Source: Acidobacteriota bacterium
Lineage (GTDB): Bacteria > Acidobacteriota > Terriglobia > Terriglobales > Acidobacteriaceae
Direction: 5' to 3'
Length of the DNA stretch: 64,000 nt
NCBI GenBank assembly: GCA_021804965.1
Contig: JAJZGG010000008.1
Coordinates: 1 to 64,000, forward strand
Shown here: positions 18,001 to 27,600 of the stretch, one piece after another
Layout of the letters: every line of letters starts with the position of its first letter
Position numbering within the stretch: the stretch's first letter is position 1
Notes under the pieces: generated by a model
Seen by the model: only the letters and a program-made list of their open reading frames with translations
Told to the model about the DNA's origin: nothing
Databases searched by the model: none
Translations under genes and position numbers: made by a program

Positions 18001-20768
18001 AGGGATCGTCGACGCTGGTCTATGGCCAGCCGGAGTCGCTGACAGCAACCTTTGCCCCGGCAAGCGTGGCAGGAACAACGCCGACGGCGGGCATGCTGTT
18101 CTACGACAACGGAAGCCAGTTTAGTTCGGCTGCGGTGAGCAGCGGCTCGGCGAAGCTGACGAATCTGTCTCCGGCTGTTGGAACGCACTTCTTCAGTGCC
18201 TCCTACCCGGGGGACACGAACTTCAATGCAACGTTCAAGGCAACAGCCACGCCGTACGTGACGGTGACCAAGGCCAGTGCGACGTTGAGCGGCCCGGCAA
18301 AGCAGCCAGTGCAACTGACGCAGGGGACTGCCGGGACGATTGCGATCAATCTGGCGGGTCAGTATAGCGGCACGGGTATTTCGACGCCGAGCGGAACGGT
18401 GAGCTACAGCATTGGTTCGGGAGTTACGGGTACGGCAACGATCAGCAACGGAGCTGCCACCGTGGCGGTTCCCAATACGCTGGCCCCCGGTACGTACACG
18501 GCGACGATCAGCTATGGCGGGGATGGCAACTACGGCTCGGCAACAACGATTCAGGTAAGCGTGGTGGTGAGTCAGATTGCGCAGACGATCACCTTCACAT
18601 CGCCTGCGTCGTCGGTGACGTATGGTTCGAGTCCGATATCGCTGTCAGCGACGGCGACATCGAATCTTCCAGTGACGTTCAGTGTTGTCTCCGGACCGGG
18701 TACGATCAACGGAAGCCAGCTGAGCATCACGGGTGCCGGAACGATTGTGATTGCTGCCAATCAGGCAGGCAATACCAATTACTCCGCAGCCAGCCAGGTG
18801 ACGCAGACGGTGGTGGTGAACAAGGCGACACCGACGCTTGCCTGGGCCAAGCCGGCAGCGATTGCCTATGGGACAGCGTTGAGTGCGACGCAGTTGGACG
18901 CGACGGCAACGGGCGTTGGAGGGACGACGCTGGCGGGAACGTTCACCTACTCGCCGACGGCAGGCACGGTTTTGAGTGCCAAGGGTGCGGGAGTGATTCA
19001 GTCGCTGGGCGTGGTGTTTACACCGACGGATACGACGGACTACACGACGGCACAGGATGCGGTTGGGATCACGGTGAACCCGGCAGCTCCCGTGCTGAAG
19101 TGGACAACGCCGACTGCGATCTCCTACGGAGTGCCGCTGAGTGCAACGCAACTGAATGCGACGGTGCTGGGTGTGAATGGTCAGGCTCTGGCGGGAACGA
19201 CGGTATACACGCCAGCGCTGGGCACGTATCTGACGCCCGGAACACATACGCTGCAGGTGAACTTTACTCCGACGGATAACACGGACTACAGCGTGCTGAA
19301 CGGGTCTGTGATGCTGACGGTGAACAAGGCCGCGGCGACACTGACGACACAGCAGCAGAGCATCAGCGTGGCGGATGGTCAGAGTGGTTCGATTCCGGTT
19401 GCGGTTGCCGGACAATACTCCGGAGCAGGCATTGTGGCTCCGAGTGCGACGGTGACCTATAGCATCGTGAACGCTTCCAGCGTCACAGTTGCCACGGGAA
19501 CGATCACGCTGAGCTCGGGGGCGGGCAGTGTTTCGGTGCCGAGTACGCTGGCGCCTGGAACGTATACGGTGGATCTGAGCTATGGCGGAGATGGGAACTA
19601 TGCCGCTTCCACAACACCGGTGGCGGTGCAACTGGTGGTCAACCAGATTCAGCCGACGATCAGCTGGGCGCAGCCTGCTGCGATCACGTATGGAACCAAT
19701 CTGGAGGGTGTGCTGAATGCAGTCGCGATGAACGGCACAACGGTAGTGCCGGGCACGATGACCTACACGGCGACGATGGCCGGCGGCGGTGCAACGGCTG
19801 TGAATGGTACTACGGTTCTGCTGGCGGGAATGTACACGCTGACGGCAACCTTTACGCCCACCAGCACGACGACGTACAAGACGGCGACGGCGACGGTGAG
19901 TCTGGTGGTGAACAAGGCTGCGGCGGGGATCTCGCTGACCACCTCGTCCAACACGGTGCTGGTGCAGAATCCGGTCACCTTCACGGCGACAGTGGCTTCG
20001 GTGGCGGGCATGCCGACGGGGACGGTCAGCTTCTTTGACGGTTCCACGACGAGCACTCCGATTGGTGCGGCTGCGCTGGCAAATGGCATGGCGGTGCTGA
20101 CGACCTCTGCACTGACGACCGGGACGCACACGATCACGGCGGTGTATTCCGGAGATGCCAACCATGTGGCGGCAACCAGCCCTGCACTGGTACAGACGGT
20201 GCAGGACTTCAACCTGACCATCTCCACCTCGGCCGGCGGCGCAACAACGGCAACGGCTGTTCCGGGAGGAACGGCGAGCTATGTGTTCACGCTGAGTCCG
20301 ACGGGTGCCACAACCTTCCCGGCCAACGTTGCGTTGAGCGTGAGCGGGCTGCCGACAGGAGCAACCTACACGCTTTCGCCAACCTCGATTCAGGCCGGTT
20401 CCGGACCCACGAATGTGACCCTGAAGGTGCTGGTGCCGAACACGACCATGGCTGCACTGCACCACAGCAGCAGGCCGCAACCCGGCAAGCCGACAGGACA
20501 ACCATGGGGCAGAGGACTGGCTCCGATTGCACTGGGCGTGCTGCTGCTGCCGTTTACCCGAAGGATGCGCAAGATGGGCAAACGGATGGGCCGCGCTGTG
20601 ACTCTGGCGCTGCTGCTGATGGTGGGTCTGGGTACGGTGGCCGGCTTGTCCGGTTGCGGAACCACGACCGGCTACTTTGGCCAGGCGGAGCATACCTACA
20701 CGGTGAGCATTACGGGAACCTCCGGAGCGCTCGTCCACTCCACGACCGTCACACTCAACGTCCAGTAA
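15039..20768 (+). CDS. Giant secreted Ig-like repeat protein with C-terminal membrane hairpin
   Basis: A 1909-residue surface protein. An N-terminal signal helix (FSILVLALLSIVNMDA) is followed by a choice-of-anchor-type beta domain, a set of NHL-like propeller blades (residues about 170-540, with motifs such as DGSGNFYYFD), another ASH-like beta domain (SFGSQAMGSTSPGQT), and from about residue 670 a long series of bacterial Ig-like and MBG-type domains separated by VVNKA/VVNQI linkers. The end contains two hydrophobic helices joined by an arginine/lysine cluster, a GLSGCG motif and a final beta strand pair. Residues up to about 870 are encoded by low-GC DNA and the rest by high-GC DNA. It probably acts as an adhesin or envelope protein. 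An outer-membrane barrel gene follows 10 bases downstream. Confidence 0.85.
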   Translation: MTKKRAYQESISWANIHIFRRYGYRAFSILVLALLSIVNMDAQYAGYDYGSVNYNFGSVNLGSSATRTITFIFTKSVSIASVSVVTQGAPNKDFQATTPDSSGTLCVAKTYSANDSCNVDITFSPLVPGTRLGAAVLRDSSNRIVASGYVTGFGIGAQLGFTSPTVSTFVGTGTYSLTNPSGLSGTSAGFLEPYQIVFDASGNMYMDDLAGEAIYKITPAGVVSTLLGTYRTSCGTNYSCGYPTSNSTLAASTASVNAPESIVLDGAGLLWFIDESNEGLATIDLATGYVTAQVPGTGGNIGAPNTSGNIHNLGAASLGNLTTLATDGLGNIYVGAYHDSVLTSYYSMILKLDPDGNISVFAGNTTPSSGKSAPADGTPATSAVIGTPWGMGFDGSGNFYYFDQVYNQIFKIDTAGKVHPFAGSGSIASDNTSSLPYWQSGNSSTTSNLSVNFAKAVGMLAVDSSGNVYLPSAPSSAYDTNLDSRVFVFTPSGYAYVLTGTGVVGEKNGPALSSELAKPSSVALNGTGDVYISENYIRQSTTSPAQYVGASVRKWSMAASTLSFGSQAMGSTSPGQTVTTTNIGNAPLELTTPSNGTNPYTGSSFTLLGNSAFNACATGSSGVVDIGLDCSVVVAFQPHQSSGSISGSLTYTGNLPGGTISVPMAGVAAPGVADLQLSNLPNPADSGTAYPVTVSAVDSHGNLFASYTGTVHFSLSPADGLASLPADYTFTASDAGTKIFNITFSASGSHTLTVQDTANNLVFNEGTTVGSPFNHFAFTSGPPTTTTAGISFPVSVTAYFSSNNSEIDTSYNGQVKITSSDPNAVLPSAPTLTSGVGTFTVTLKTTGTQTISVADSSGSSSIISNNINVEAAGASKITVLSGATQSAVIGAAFSTALQVQVTDAYSNPVGGVVVSFTPPATGASAVLSAASCTTSTTAPVGVCSVTATANGTASATAYTVAAKAAGTSAAAGFSLFNLKATPTVTLSEGSSTLVYGQPESLTATFAPASVAGTTPTAGMLFYDNGSQFSSAAVSSGSAKLTNLSPAVGTHFFSASYPGDTNFNATFKATATPYVTVTKASATLSGPAKQPVQLTQGTAGTIAINLAGQYSGTGISTPSGTVSYSIGSGVTGTATISNGAATVAVPNTLAPGTYTATISYGGDGNYGSATTIQVSVVVSQIAQTITFTSPASSVTYGSSPISLSATATSNLPVTFSVVSGPGTINGSQLSITGAGTIVIAANQAGNTNYSAASQVTQTVVVNKATPTLAWAKPAAIAYGTALSATQLDATATGVGGTTLAGTFTYSPTAGTVLSAKGAGVIQSLGVVFTPTDTTDYTTAQDAVGITVNPAAPVLKWTTPTAISYGVPLSATQLNATVLGVNGQALAGTTVYTPALGTYLTPGTHTLQVNFTPTDNTDYSVLNGSVMLTVNKAAATLTTQQQSISVADGQSGSIPVAVAGQYSGAGIVAPSATVTYSIVNASSVTVATGTITLSSGAGSVSVPSTLAPGTYTVDLSYGGDGNYAASTTPVAVQLVVNQIQPTISWAQPAAITYGTNLEGVLNAVAMNGTTVVPGTMTYTATMAGGGATAVNGTTVLLAGMYTLTATFTPTSTTTYKTATATVSLVVNKAAAGISLTTSSNTVLVQNPVTFTATVASVAGMPTGTVSFFDGSTTSTPIGAAALANGMAVLTTSALTTGTHTITAVYSGDANHVAATSPALVQTVQDFNLTISTSAGGATTATAVPGGTASYVFTLSPTGATTFPANVALSVSGLPTGATYTLSPTSIQAGSGPTNVTLKVLVPNTTMAALHHSSRPQPGKPTGQPWGRGLAPIALGVLLLPFTRRMRKMGKRMGRAVTLALLLMVGLGTVAGLSGCGTTTGYFGQAEHTYTVSITGTSGALVHSTTVTLNVQ

Positions 20769-20778
20769 AGGAGAAGTC

Positions 20779-21459
20779 ATGACGCACAAGAAACGATTTG
20801 GCAGTGCGCTCCTTGCCGGAGCCGTAATGAGCGCCGTAATGAGCGCAATGATGGGTGGTTGGAACACGATGGCAGCCGCGCAGACCATGCAGAAGACAGA
20901 AAAGCCCGATACGAAGCTGCATCTTCGCTCCCTTGACTATGCGGTGACGTATACGGCGGAGCGGACCAAGATTGCGCCTTCCAACTGCGGGTGCTTCTGG
21001 CTGAATGGTGGCAGTGGAGATGTGGCGGCAACGTTCTATCGGGGGCTTGGCATCGCTGGAAATCTGACGCTGAACCATGCCTCCGATATCACTCCGGGCG
21101 TGAATCTGAGCCAGTTCATCCTGATGGCCGGCCCGCGCTATACCTTCGACTCCTCGCGATGGACCGAGCGTGGCTTTGCCAAAAAGCATGCCACGTATCT
21201 CTTCGGCGAGTGGCTGCTGGGCGGCGTCCACGCCTACAACAGCGTCTTTCCTTCCAGCGCAGGAACCACACCCAGCGCCAGCGCGTTCTCCATGCAACTG
21301 GGCGGCGGAGCAAACATGGAGCTGAAGAAGGGCTGGGGATTGCGTCTGCTGGAGCTGGACTACGTCCGCACCACCCTGCCGAATAATGGCTCCAACTCCC
21401 AGAACGACCTGCGCATCGGTTTCGGCGTCAGCTATCGCCAGAAAACCACCAGGCGTTGA
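20779..21459 (+). CDS. Outer membrane beta-barrel protein (OmpA-like barrel)
   Basis: A 226-residue exported protein with a signal peptide (VMSAVMSAMMGGWNTMAAAQ) followed by alternating amphipathic strands ending in GVSYRQ, as expected for an eight-stranded outer-membrane barrel of the OmpA/Opacity type. YTAERTKIAPSNCGCFWLNG is a typical acidobacterial variant of the first strands and contains an unusual CGC cysteine pair. No peptidoglycan-binding OmpA domain is present. The strong AAAGGAG ribosome binding site sits 5 bases before the ATG and only 10 bases separate it from the giant Ig-like gene, so the two are probably cotranscribed and may work together at the cell surface. Confidence 0.8.
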   Translation: MTHKKRFGSALLAGAVMSAVMSAMMGGWNTMAAAQTMQKTEKPDTKLHLRSLDYAVTYTAERTKIAPSNCGCFWLNGGSGDVAATFYRGLGIAGNLTLNHASDITPGVNLSQFILMAGPRYTFDSSRWTERGFAKKHATYLFGEWLLGGVHAYNSVFPSSAGTTPSASAFSMQLGGGANMELKKGWGLRLLELDYVRTTLPNNGSNSQNDLRIGFGVSYRQKTTRR

Positions 21460-21490
21460 CGGAAATTTTCAGAGGATGAGCTGGAGCTGT

Positions 21491-21519
21491 CGTTGCTCTT
21501 CGACTTTCGCAGAGCAACG
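21491..21519. other. Hairpin 3' of the barrel gene
   Basis: CGTTGCTCT pairs with AGAGCAACG across an 11-base loop, 32 bases after the barrel gene's stop. It has no T tract and precedes the better terminator at 21537. Confidence 0.4.
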
Positions 21520-21536
21520 GAGGTTTGGGATGTGTC

Positions 21537-21578
21537 CAGGTCCGATCGTGAATCGCCACGATCGGACCTGAGTCTTTT
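21537..21578 (+). terminator. Probable rho-independent terminator
   Basis: A perfect 14-bp stem, CAGGTCCGATCGTG with CACGATCGGACCTG around a 6-base loop, is followed by AGTCTTTTG. It should terminate the Ig-like/barrel transcript. Confidence 0.7.
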
Positions 21579-21704
21579 GATGGTGTCCATCCGGACAAGA
21601 AACTCCGCAAGAGAATCCATTGTTTACACACATGGGCGGCCATGTGCTTCGCTGCCTGCGTGCCTGAGACGCGATTCGCCTGCGCATGTGACGCGGGAAA
21701 TTCG

Positions 21705-22802
21705 CTAATCCACATCTTCTTCCAGTGTGGAATTCCCTGGCACGGGAGTGGGATTCCCTGAAGAGAATTGCGTCTGCTCCGGCGCGGATCGAAGGGCCAA
21801 CACGATGCCTGAAGCCGCAGCGGTCAAGGGTGCTGCCAGTGCCACGCCCAGGGCTCCGGTTATGAGCGCCAGGAACAACTGCACGGCCAAAGTGAGCGCA
21901 GGGGGAAGCTTGACGATCTCCCGCTCGGCGAGCGGTGTCACGAAATTTCCCTCGATAAAATGAACCAACATGAAGAGAGAAATCGTGAGCAATCCCTTCA
22001 TGGGACTGATCGCAAATGCCATCAATCCGGCGGGAATTGCGGAAAGAATGGGGCCAACATTCGGAATGAAGGTGAGAACTGCTGCGATGATGCCGAGAGT
22101 GCCTGCAAGAGGAATTCCCAGAATCCACAACCCGAGAAATACGAGTATCCCGACAGCAATCATGGAAATACATTTTGCCAACATCCACCAGCGCAACTGC
22201 ATGGCTGCGGCAGCCAGGCAATGTTCAACGAGATTGCGGTAGCGCGAAGGGACCAGCAAGCGTAGGCCCTGCAAGTACAACCCGGGTTCTGCTGCGAAGT
22301 AGATGCCGGCGATACAAAGGATCACAAGAGAGCCGACTGCTGTGGCACCCGTGAAGACAACGCCACCGATGCGCGACGTGGCGAATGCCAGTCCGCCCAT
22401 GGGTTGCGCATTCCCTTTCAGCTGCGCCAGCACCCATTGGCCCCAATCTGTTCCCTGCAGTTGTCCGTGCAATGTATGGATGGCAAGTGGAAGATCAACC
22501 TGCAGCTTCAGGAATTGCTCAGCAACAGCGGACCCACGCAGCCAGATGCCGACGATGAGCAGGCAGGACAGAGCGAGGACGACCGCCGACAAGGCAATCC
22601 CCCTGGGCAGTTTGAGTTTTGCATGAACCCAATCGGATGCCGTCGTCAATAGCAGCGCACAGAGTATGGCTGCAAAGAACAGGAGCAGAATTGTCCGAGC
22701 CATCCATGCAAAGAAAAGAACCAGAAAAACCTGCGTCACCAGCAAGACCACAAAGCGAGTGCGATGTTTGAACTGCTCCGTCTCATATGCCGCAGGGCAC
22801 AC
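21705..22802 (-). CDS. AI-2E family transporter (PerM/YdiK-like permease)
   Basis: A 365-residue inner-membrane protein of the AI-2E exporter/PerM family. Eight hydrophobic segments are visible, with two at the N-terminus (VVLLVTQVFLVLFFAWMART), a central soluble segment, and the family's most conserved stretch LTFIPNVGPILSAIPAGLMA followed by FIEGNFVTPL. Members export signalling molecules or act as Na+(Li+)/H+ antiporters; the substrate here is unknown. It is the last gene of a three-gene minus-strand unit, starting 3 bases after the stop of the heme-binding protein gene, so it is probably translationally coupled to it. Confidence 0.85.
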   Translation of the reverse strand: MCPAAYETEQFKHRTRFVVLLVTQVFLVLFFAWMARTILLLFFAAILCALLLTTASDWVHAKLKLPRGIALSAVVLALSCLLIVGIWLRGSAVAEQFLKLQVDLPLAIHTLHGQLQGTDWGQWVLAQLKGNAQPMGGLAFATSRIGGVVFTGATAVGSLVILCIAGIYFAAEPGLYLQGLRLLVPSRYRNLVEHCLAAAAMQLRWWMLAKCISMIAVGILVFLGLWILGIPLAGTLGIIAAVLTFIPNVGPILSAIPAGLMAFAISPMKGLLTISLFMLVHFIEGNFVTPLAEREIVKLPPALTLAVQLFLALITGALGVALAAPLTAAASGIVLALRSAPEQTQFSSGNPTPVPGNSTLEEDVD

Positions 22803-22805
22803 ATG

Positions 22806-23279
22806 CTACTCTTGCGCAGCGCTCTGCTGCGGCAATGGATTGAGCGACTGAGTCCAGGTGCAGATCGAATGGATGTCGGCATCCGACAGCTTTGCCTCGG
22901 GGTGCATCCAGATGTAGGTGGACTCCGGCATCTCCTTTTCTGAAACCTGTTTGCAGATCTCAGCCAGCATCCGCTTCTGTTTGTCCGCTGGATATGCTCC
23001 CCATTCCGAAAAGTTCAGATCTGCCCGACCTTTGCGGACATCGGAAACAACGAGCCAGGAGACTGGTGCAATCCTGCTGTACCACGGCCATACTGTCAGG
23101 TTGGAATGACAGTCATTGCAGGAGCGGGCAAGCGTTGCAGAGACAGAAGGATCGAGATGCTGGACCGCATGAATTGTTTGAGACGGATTGACAGGAGGAT
23201 TCGACCGCTCGGGCTGTATGAACTGGATCGAGACTCCGACAAGACACACGATGAGAATCGTCTTCCAAAATACCTGCAT
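22806..23279 (-). CDS. Membrane-anchored heme-binding domain protein (c-type, haem_bd family)
   Basis: A 157-residue protein with an N-terminal membrane anchor (WKTILIVCLVGVSIQF) and one c-type heme site SCNDCHSN (Cys54, Cys57, His58) followed by WPWYSRIAPVSWLV and the GR..LNFSEW segment that define the haem_bd (PF14376) family. Late EKEMPESTYIWMHPEAKLSD contains the likely Met ligand. It should face the periplasm. The track start at 23330 overlaps the upstream gene; the ATG at 23279 has AGAAAGAGG 7 bases before it. Its position after a secreted rubrerythrin-like gene suggests the two share a redox or peroxide-handling task, which is inference. Confidence 0.85.
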   Translation of the reverse strand: MQVFWKTILIVCLVGVSIQFIQPERSNPPVNPSQTIHAVQHLDPSVSATLARSCNDCHSNLTVWPWYSRIAPVSWLVVSDVRKGRADLNFSEWGAYPADKQKRMLAEICKQVSEKEMPESTYIWMHPEAKLSDADIHSICTWTQSLNPLPQQSAAQE

Positions 23280-23301
23280 ACGCTTGCCTCTTTCTGGTGG
23301 G

Positions 23302-23793
23302 TCACTGGTCTCCCTGATTCTTCTTTTCAAGCTTGTTCAGCGCTGCGGTGAATGCGTCCCGATGCTTTGCTTCGTCCTTACGGATCTCTTCAAAGCGCTG
23401 TGCCGCTGCGTGATCGCCAGCCTGCTCGGCCTGCTCCGCAAATTCGCGATACATCGTCTCTGTTTCGTAGGACTCGCCCTTGATGGCATCTTTCAGATTG
23501 GCGGCGTTTGATCCGACAAGACCTGCCAATCGGGCCTCCTCTGCAAAATGTTCGAGTCGCTCTGTTTTGGCGGTTTTCTCCAGCAGATTGGCCAGTGCGG
23601 TGTCTCCGCTCTTGCGTGCCTGCTCGGCATAGGCCATGTATTTTGCATATGCAAATGCTTCGCCATGCATGGCGGTGGACAGGTTCTGCTTCGTCTGCTC
23701 ATGCAGGCTCGCGTTGCTCTGCGCAGGTGCAGGTTGCATCGAGAGCACTCCGGCAGTAAGGATCAGGGCTGCAAGGGAAATATTCGTCTTCAT
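23302..23793 (-). CDS. Secreted rubrerythrin-like ferritin-fold protein
   Basis: A 163-residue protein with a signal peptide (SLAALILTAGVLSMQPAPAQ) and a four-helix ferritin-like domain. Diiron ligands appear in the usual spacing: MHGEAFAYAKY, KTERLEHFAEEA, ESYETETMYREFAEQA and IRKDEAKHRDAF. The C-terminal rubredoxin domain is missing, so this is an erythrin-type protein. Cytoplasmic rubrerythrins reduce peroxide; a periplasmic version must draw electrons from another donor, and the heme c protein encoded 22 bases downstream is a candidate. The start has a GGAGG site upstream. It is the first gene of the minus-strand trio. Confidence 0.8.
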   Translation of the reverse strand: MKTNISLAALILTAGVLSMQPAPAQSNASLHEQTKQNLSTAMHGEAFAYAKYMAYAEQARKSGDTALANLLEKTAKTERLEHFAEEARLAGLVGSNAANLKDAIKGESYETETMYREFAEQAEQAGDHAAAQRFEEIRKDEAKHRDAFTAALNKLEKKNQGDQ

Positions 23794-24609
23794 ACATACC
23801 TCCGGATCAGCAGCGCAAAGGAAAAATGCATGCTGTCCAGCACAAAGCTATTCGACTTTACAAAGGAATGCAGTGATCCGAATCACTCGTTGAGGAGCAG
23901 CTTTCGGATCCATCCAACGAGAACGGATTGCGAGAGGGACGCGTTCATTTCCCGTTGTACCTATGAGTCATGCCCATCGGCGACTAAGACCCGATCCGCC
24001 GTACGCGAAGTTACACTCTTCCTGTTCGGCTGCGATTGTCGCAATCAGACTGCGGCGATGCCCTGGCTGCTATTGGGGCTGCTCCTGCCTCGCTTTACTG
24101 GCGGTTTGTGTGCGAGTACGTCATGCAAATCGGAAATTCGGATGACAATCGATTGTCCCCAGAATTGCCGGGACCGCCAATGCGCGACATGGAGGCTCCG
24201 GATCAGATGGGCGATTCATTCCATCTTCAGAGCTAGGACACAGCACTCCATCCAGACAATGCAGGTCTGCTTGTTCAAGAACGCAAATACAGGAAAGCTC
24301 CGCAATCCTGCATCTTCCATTCATTCACCCGACTCCGCTCAAGATTCTGCCACGCATTCCAGATGCAGTTTTCCCGATCGCTTCCGTTCATCGCCGCGTA
24401 GCCAAGATAACTTATGCCAGTCTCAACCCAGAGGTTGAGTTATATGTATGTCCTGTATATTCAGCACGTTAGTACTTATTAACGTGACTCTCATCACCGC
24501 ATGAATAGCTTGGGCTGTGGTGATGTATAGCGAGAGGGTTAGCCACCGATGTGTCGTACGCATGGATGCCCGGCCGTCCAATTTTACTGCCCTCGAGGAG
24601 CTCCTTGAG
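23794..24609. other. Long intergenic region without a supported gene
   Basis: About 800 bases between divergent transcription units, lower in GC than its neighbours. The track ORFs here do not resemble any protein. A perfect hairpin CTCAACC/GGTTGAG (24422-24439) and a perfect inverted repeat at 24465-24486 lie upstream of the IPT lipoprotein. The region may be decayed sequence; I recognise no gene remnant in it. Confidence 0.4.
24465..24486. promoter_or_regulatory. Perfect inverted repeat, possible operator
   Basis: CACGTTA and TAACGTG are separated by 8 AT-rich bases. Such a spaced dyad 124 bases upstream of the IPT lipoprotein start fits a binding site for a dimeric regulator, but no regulator is identified. 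Confidence 0.35.
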
Positions 24610-27600
24610 ATGAGCTTATTCAAGACAAACCTCTATGTATGGTCTGCATCCATCGTTACCACGTTCCTGATTCTGCTCTCACTGGGATGCGGCAGCAGCG
24701 TTCCATCCACATACAACCTGCAGGGCATTTCGCCGTCGCAGATCGAGGCTGGCGCAGGAGACTTTACCCTGACGTTAACCGGATCCAATTTCACTTCAGA
24801 AACCAAAGTCCTGTTCGGGACGAAGACGCTTTCGCCCGCCACAGTATCGTCCAAGCAACTGACCGTACTCGTTCCCGCTTTTGCGACGGAAAAATCCGGT
24901 ACTGTTGACGTGAAAGCGAGTGGAGCTTCCATATCGAATCCTCTGCAGTTTACGATCACGAATCCGGCTCCCAATATTCTCTCGATTTCACAATCCACCG
25001 GCCTGTATAACAATGCGGCCTTCCCTCTCGAAATCGCGGGATCAAATTTCGTTCCAAATTCAACCGTCAATATCGGCGCTCTTTCGCTCGTCCCGACCTC
25101 CATCAGCCCCACGCGTCTCAGTGTTGTTGTGCCTGCAGGCTCTTTCACTGCGACCGGATCACTGCCGGTCACGGTTACGAACCCGTCTCCGGGCGGAGGA
25201 ACATCCAGCGCGCTTAGTTTCGCCGTCGTGAATCCTGTTCCGGTTCTCTCCACACTTTCGCCCATCAGCGTACTTGTGGACGGTCCGGAATTTGAGCTCA
25301 ACATCGTCGGAAGCGGATTCGCTCCGGGTGTTACGGTAAACTTCGGCGCCACATCGCTGACGCCGACTTCAGTCAGCTGGACGCAGCTGACGGTCCCAGT
25401 TCCGGCAGCAGCGATCACTGCAAGTGGCATCGTATCCGTCACGGCTACAAACATTGCACCTGGTGGTGGAACCTCGAATTCGCTGGAATTCACGGTAGAA
25501 AATCCACTGCCGACGCTGTCGTCGCTGTCGCCTACCAGTATCGATGCCGGCGTATCTGATTTCGTTCTCAACCTGACCGGGACAGGATTTATTGCCACCT
25601 CCAAAGTCAACTTTGGCAGCGTGACGCTTGCCCCAACATCCGTTTCGTCCACTCAGATGAGTGTTGTCATTCCTGCAGCTGAAGTTGTGGGCGGCGGCTT
25701 GTTCCAGATCACGGTTACAAATCCCAGCCCAGGCGGCGGCACATCCAATGCGCAGACCTTCACCGTGATCAACCCTGTACCGGCGATCACAGCGCTGTCG
25801 CAACAGAGTGCGCTTTCGGACAGTCCTGCATTTCCCCTGGAAGTGACTGGAACGGGCTTCGTTCCACAAAGCAAGGTGTCCTTTGGAGGCACAGAACTCA
25901 CTCCATCCTCCGTCACTCCCACGCTGTTAACCGTGCTTGTGACGCAGGCTGCCATTACGGCTGCCGGAACCGGCTCGATTTCCATTAGCGTCGTCAACCC
26001 TGCACCCGGTGGCGGTACCTCGAATCTGATGAACTTCACGATCCAGAATCCGCAGCCGGCTCTCACCACGCTCTCTCCACCCAGCGTCACGGCAGAGGTT
26101 GCCGATGTTGTATTGACCATCAGTGGATCGCACTTTGTACATGGTGCGACGGTAACGGCGGGAAGCAGGATGCTTACTCCTCTTTCTGTGCAGTCGCAGT
26201 CTCTTACCGTCAGCATTCCGGTTGATCTGCTTGTTGCAGGCCAACTGCCCATCACCGCAGCGAATCCTGCACCTGGAGGAGGACCATCCAACAACCTGAC
26301 CTTGACGGTTCATGCCAAGGCATCGGTTAACTGGAGCACCATCGCGAATAACACGATGCAGATGCCCAACTCCAGCCAGAACTTCAACAGCTATAACCAG
26401 CCCTCCATCAATGCCAATGGAACCGTTGTATTCAAAGGCCAGGGCAAGGGAAGTTCCGGGCCTACTTTCGGCGTTTACGTTCACAGAATTTCCGGTCACG
26501 GCAATCAACCAACAAGCGTGATCGCCGACAACAGCACCCTTGTGCCTCAGCCCAACAACACAACGTACAACGGGCAACTTGCCACCTTCACCCAATTCAC
26601 GTCGTTCCCGCGGATCGACATGGATTCCGACACGGTCGCCTTCCGCGGCCAGTCGCAACCAGTCTGGACCTACACGCTTCCTGATGGTACAGAGACGCGG
26701 TCAGGCAGTGCCGGCATCTTCACGAACCCCACCAGTTCACTCATTACTGGCGTGGGTCTGTTGGGAGCAGTTCCTGAGTACAGCTACTTCCAGGTTCCCG
26801 GTGCACCGGCCGGAACACGTTTCGACGTGTTCCCAGGCTCGCCAGCAATTACGGGCCATTCGATCGTTGCCTTCAAGGGAAATTACACCGAGGGAACAAC
26901 CTCAAAAACCGGCGTCTACTATCGCGACACGGTAACTGCCGGTGGCCAGGAACCTGTGATTCTGGTTGCCAACTCCGACACAGTCATTCCCAATCAGCCA
27001 TCCGGAGGAACAGTGTTATTCGGCTCGACTGCTCCCCCGAGTGCGGCCAATGGAATGATGGTCTTCGCTGGATTCGATAACGAAGACAATCCGACATTGG
27101 GTGGAATCTACGCGGCGCCGCTCGTCCCATCGACGACACTGCAGACGATCGTCAGTATTGGTGATCCGGTTCCCGGAGAGACCGGCAATGCAACCTTCAA
27201 CCGGTTTGGCGAAGGCCTCGCATTTGACGGACGCTTCATCGCCTTCTGGGGAGCATGGGGTAATCAGACGAAAACCCTGCATCTGCTCTGCCCCACGGAC
27301 GGAAATACGGACATCGTCACCGCCTGCAATCAGATGTATCCCAACGGCTACGATGCCATTGAACCCTTCAATCAGGGAGTATTTGTCTACGACCTCTCGA
27401 CCAATCAACTCACCGCCGTGGCAAAGACCACATCGGAATTCGACGACTTTGTGTATTGGGTCTTTTCCGGTCGTCCTCCGGGAGTTGGCGGAAGCAGCGA
27501 CGAATCTTCGGAACCGCCGCGCTGGCGCTCTTCCTCTTTCATCGCCGTCACCGATCGCGGCCAGGGGAATTACCAGGTAGCGTTCAAAGCAGGCACCACG

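Noticed and set aside
23548-24438. 296-residue ORF in the spacer upstream of the IPT lipoprotein
   Set aside because: It overlaps the rubrerythrin gene in antisense and shows no protein-like pattern.
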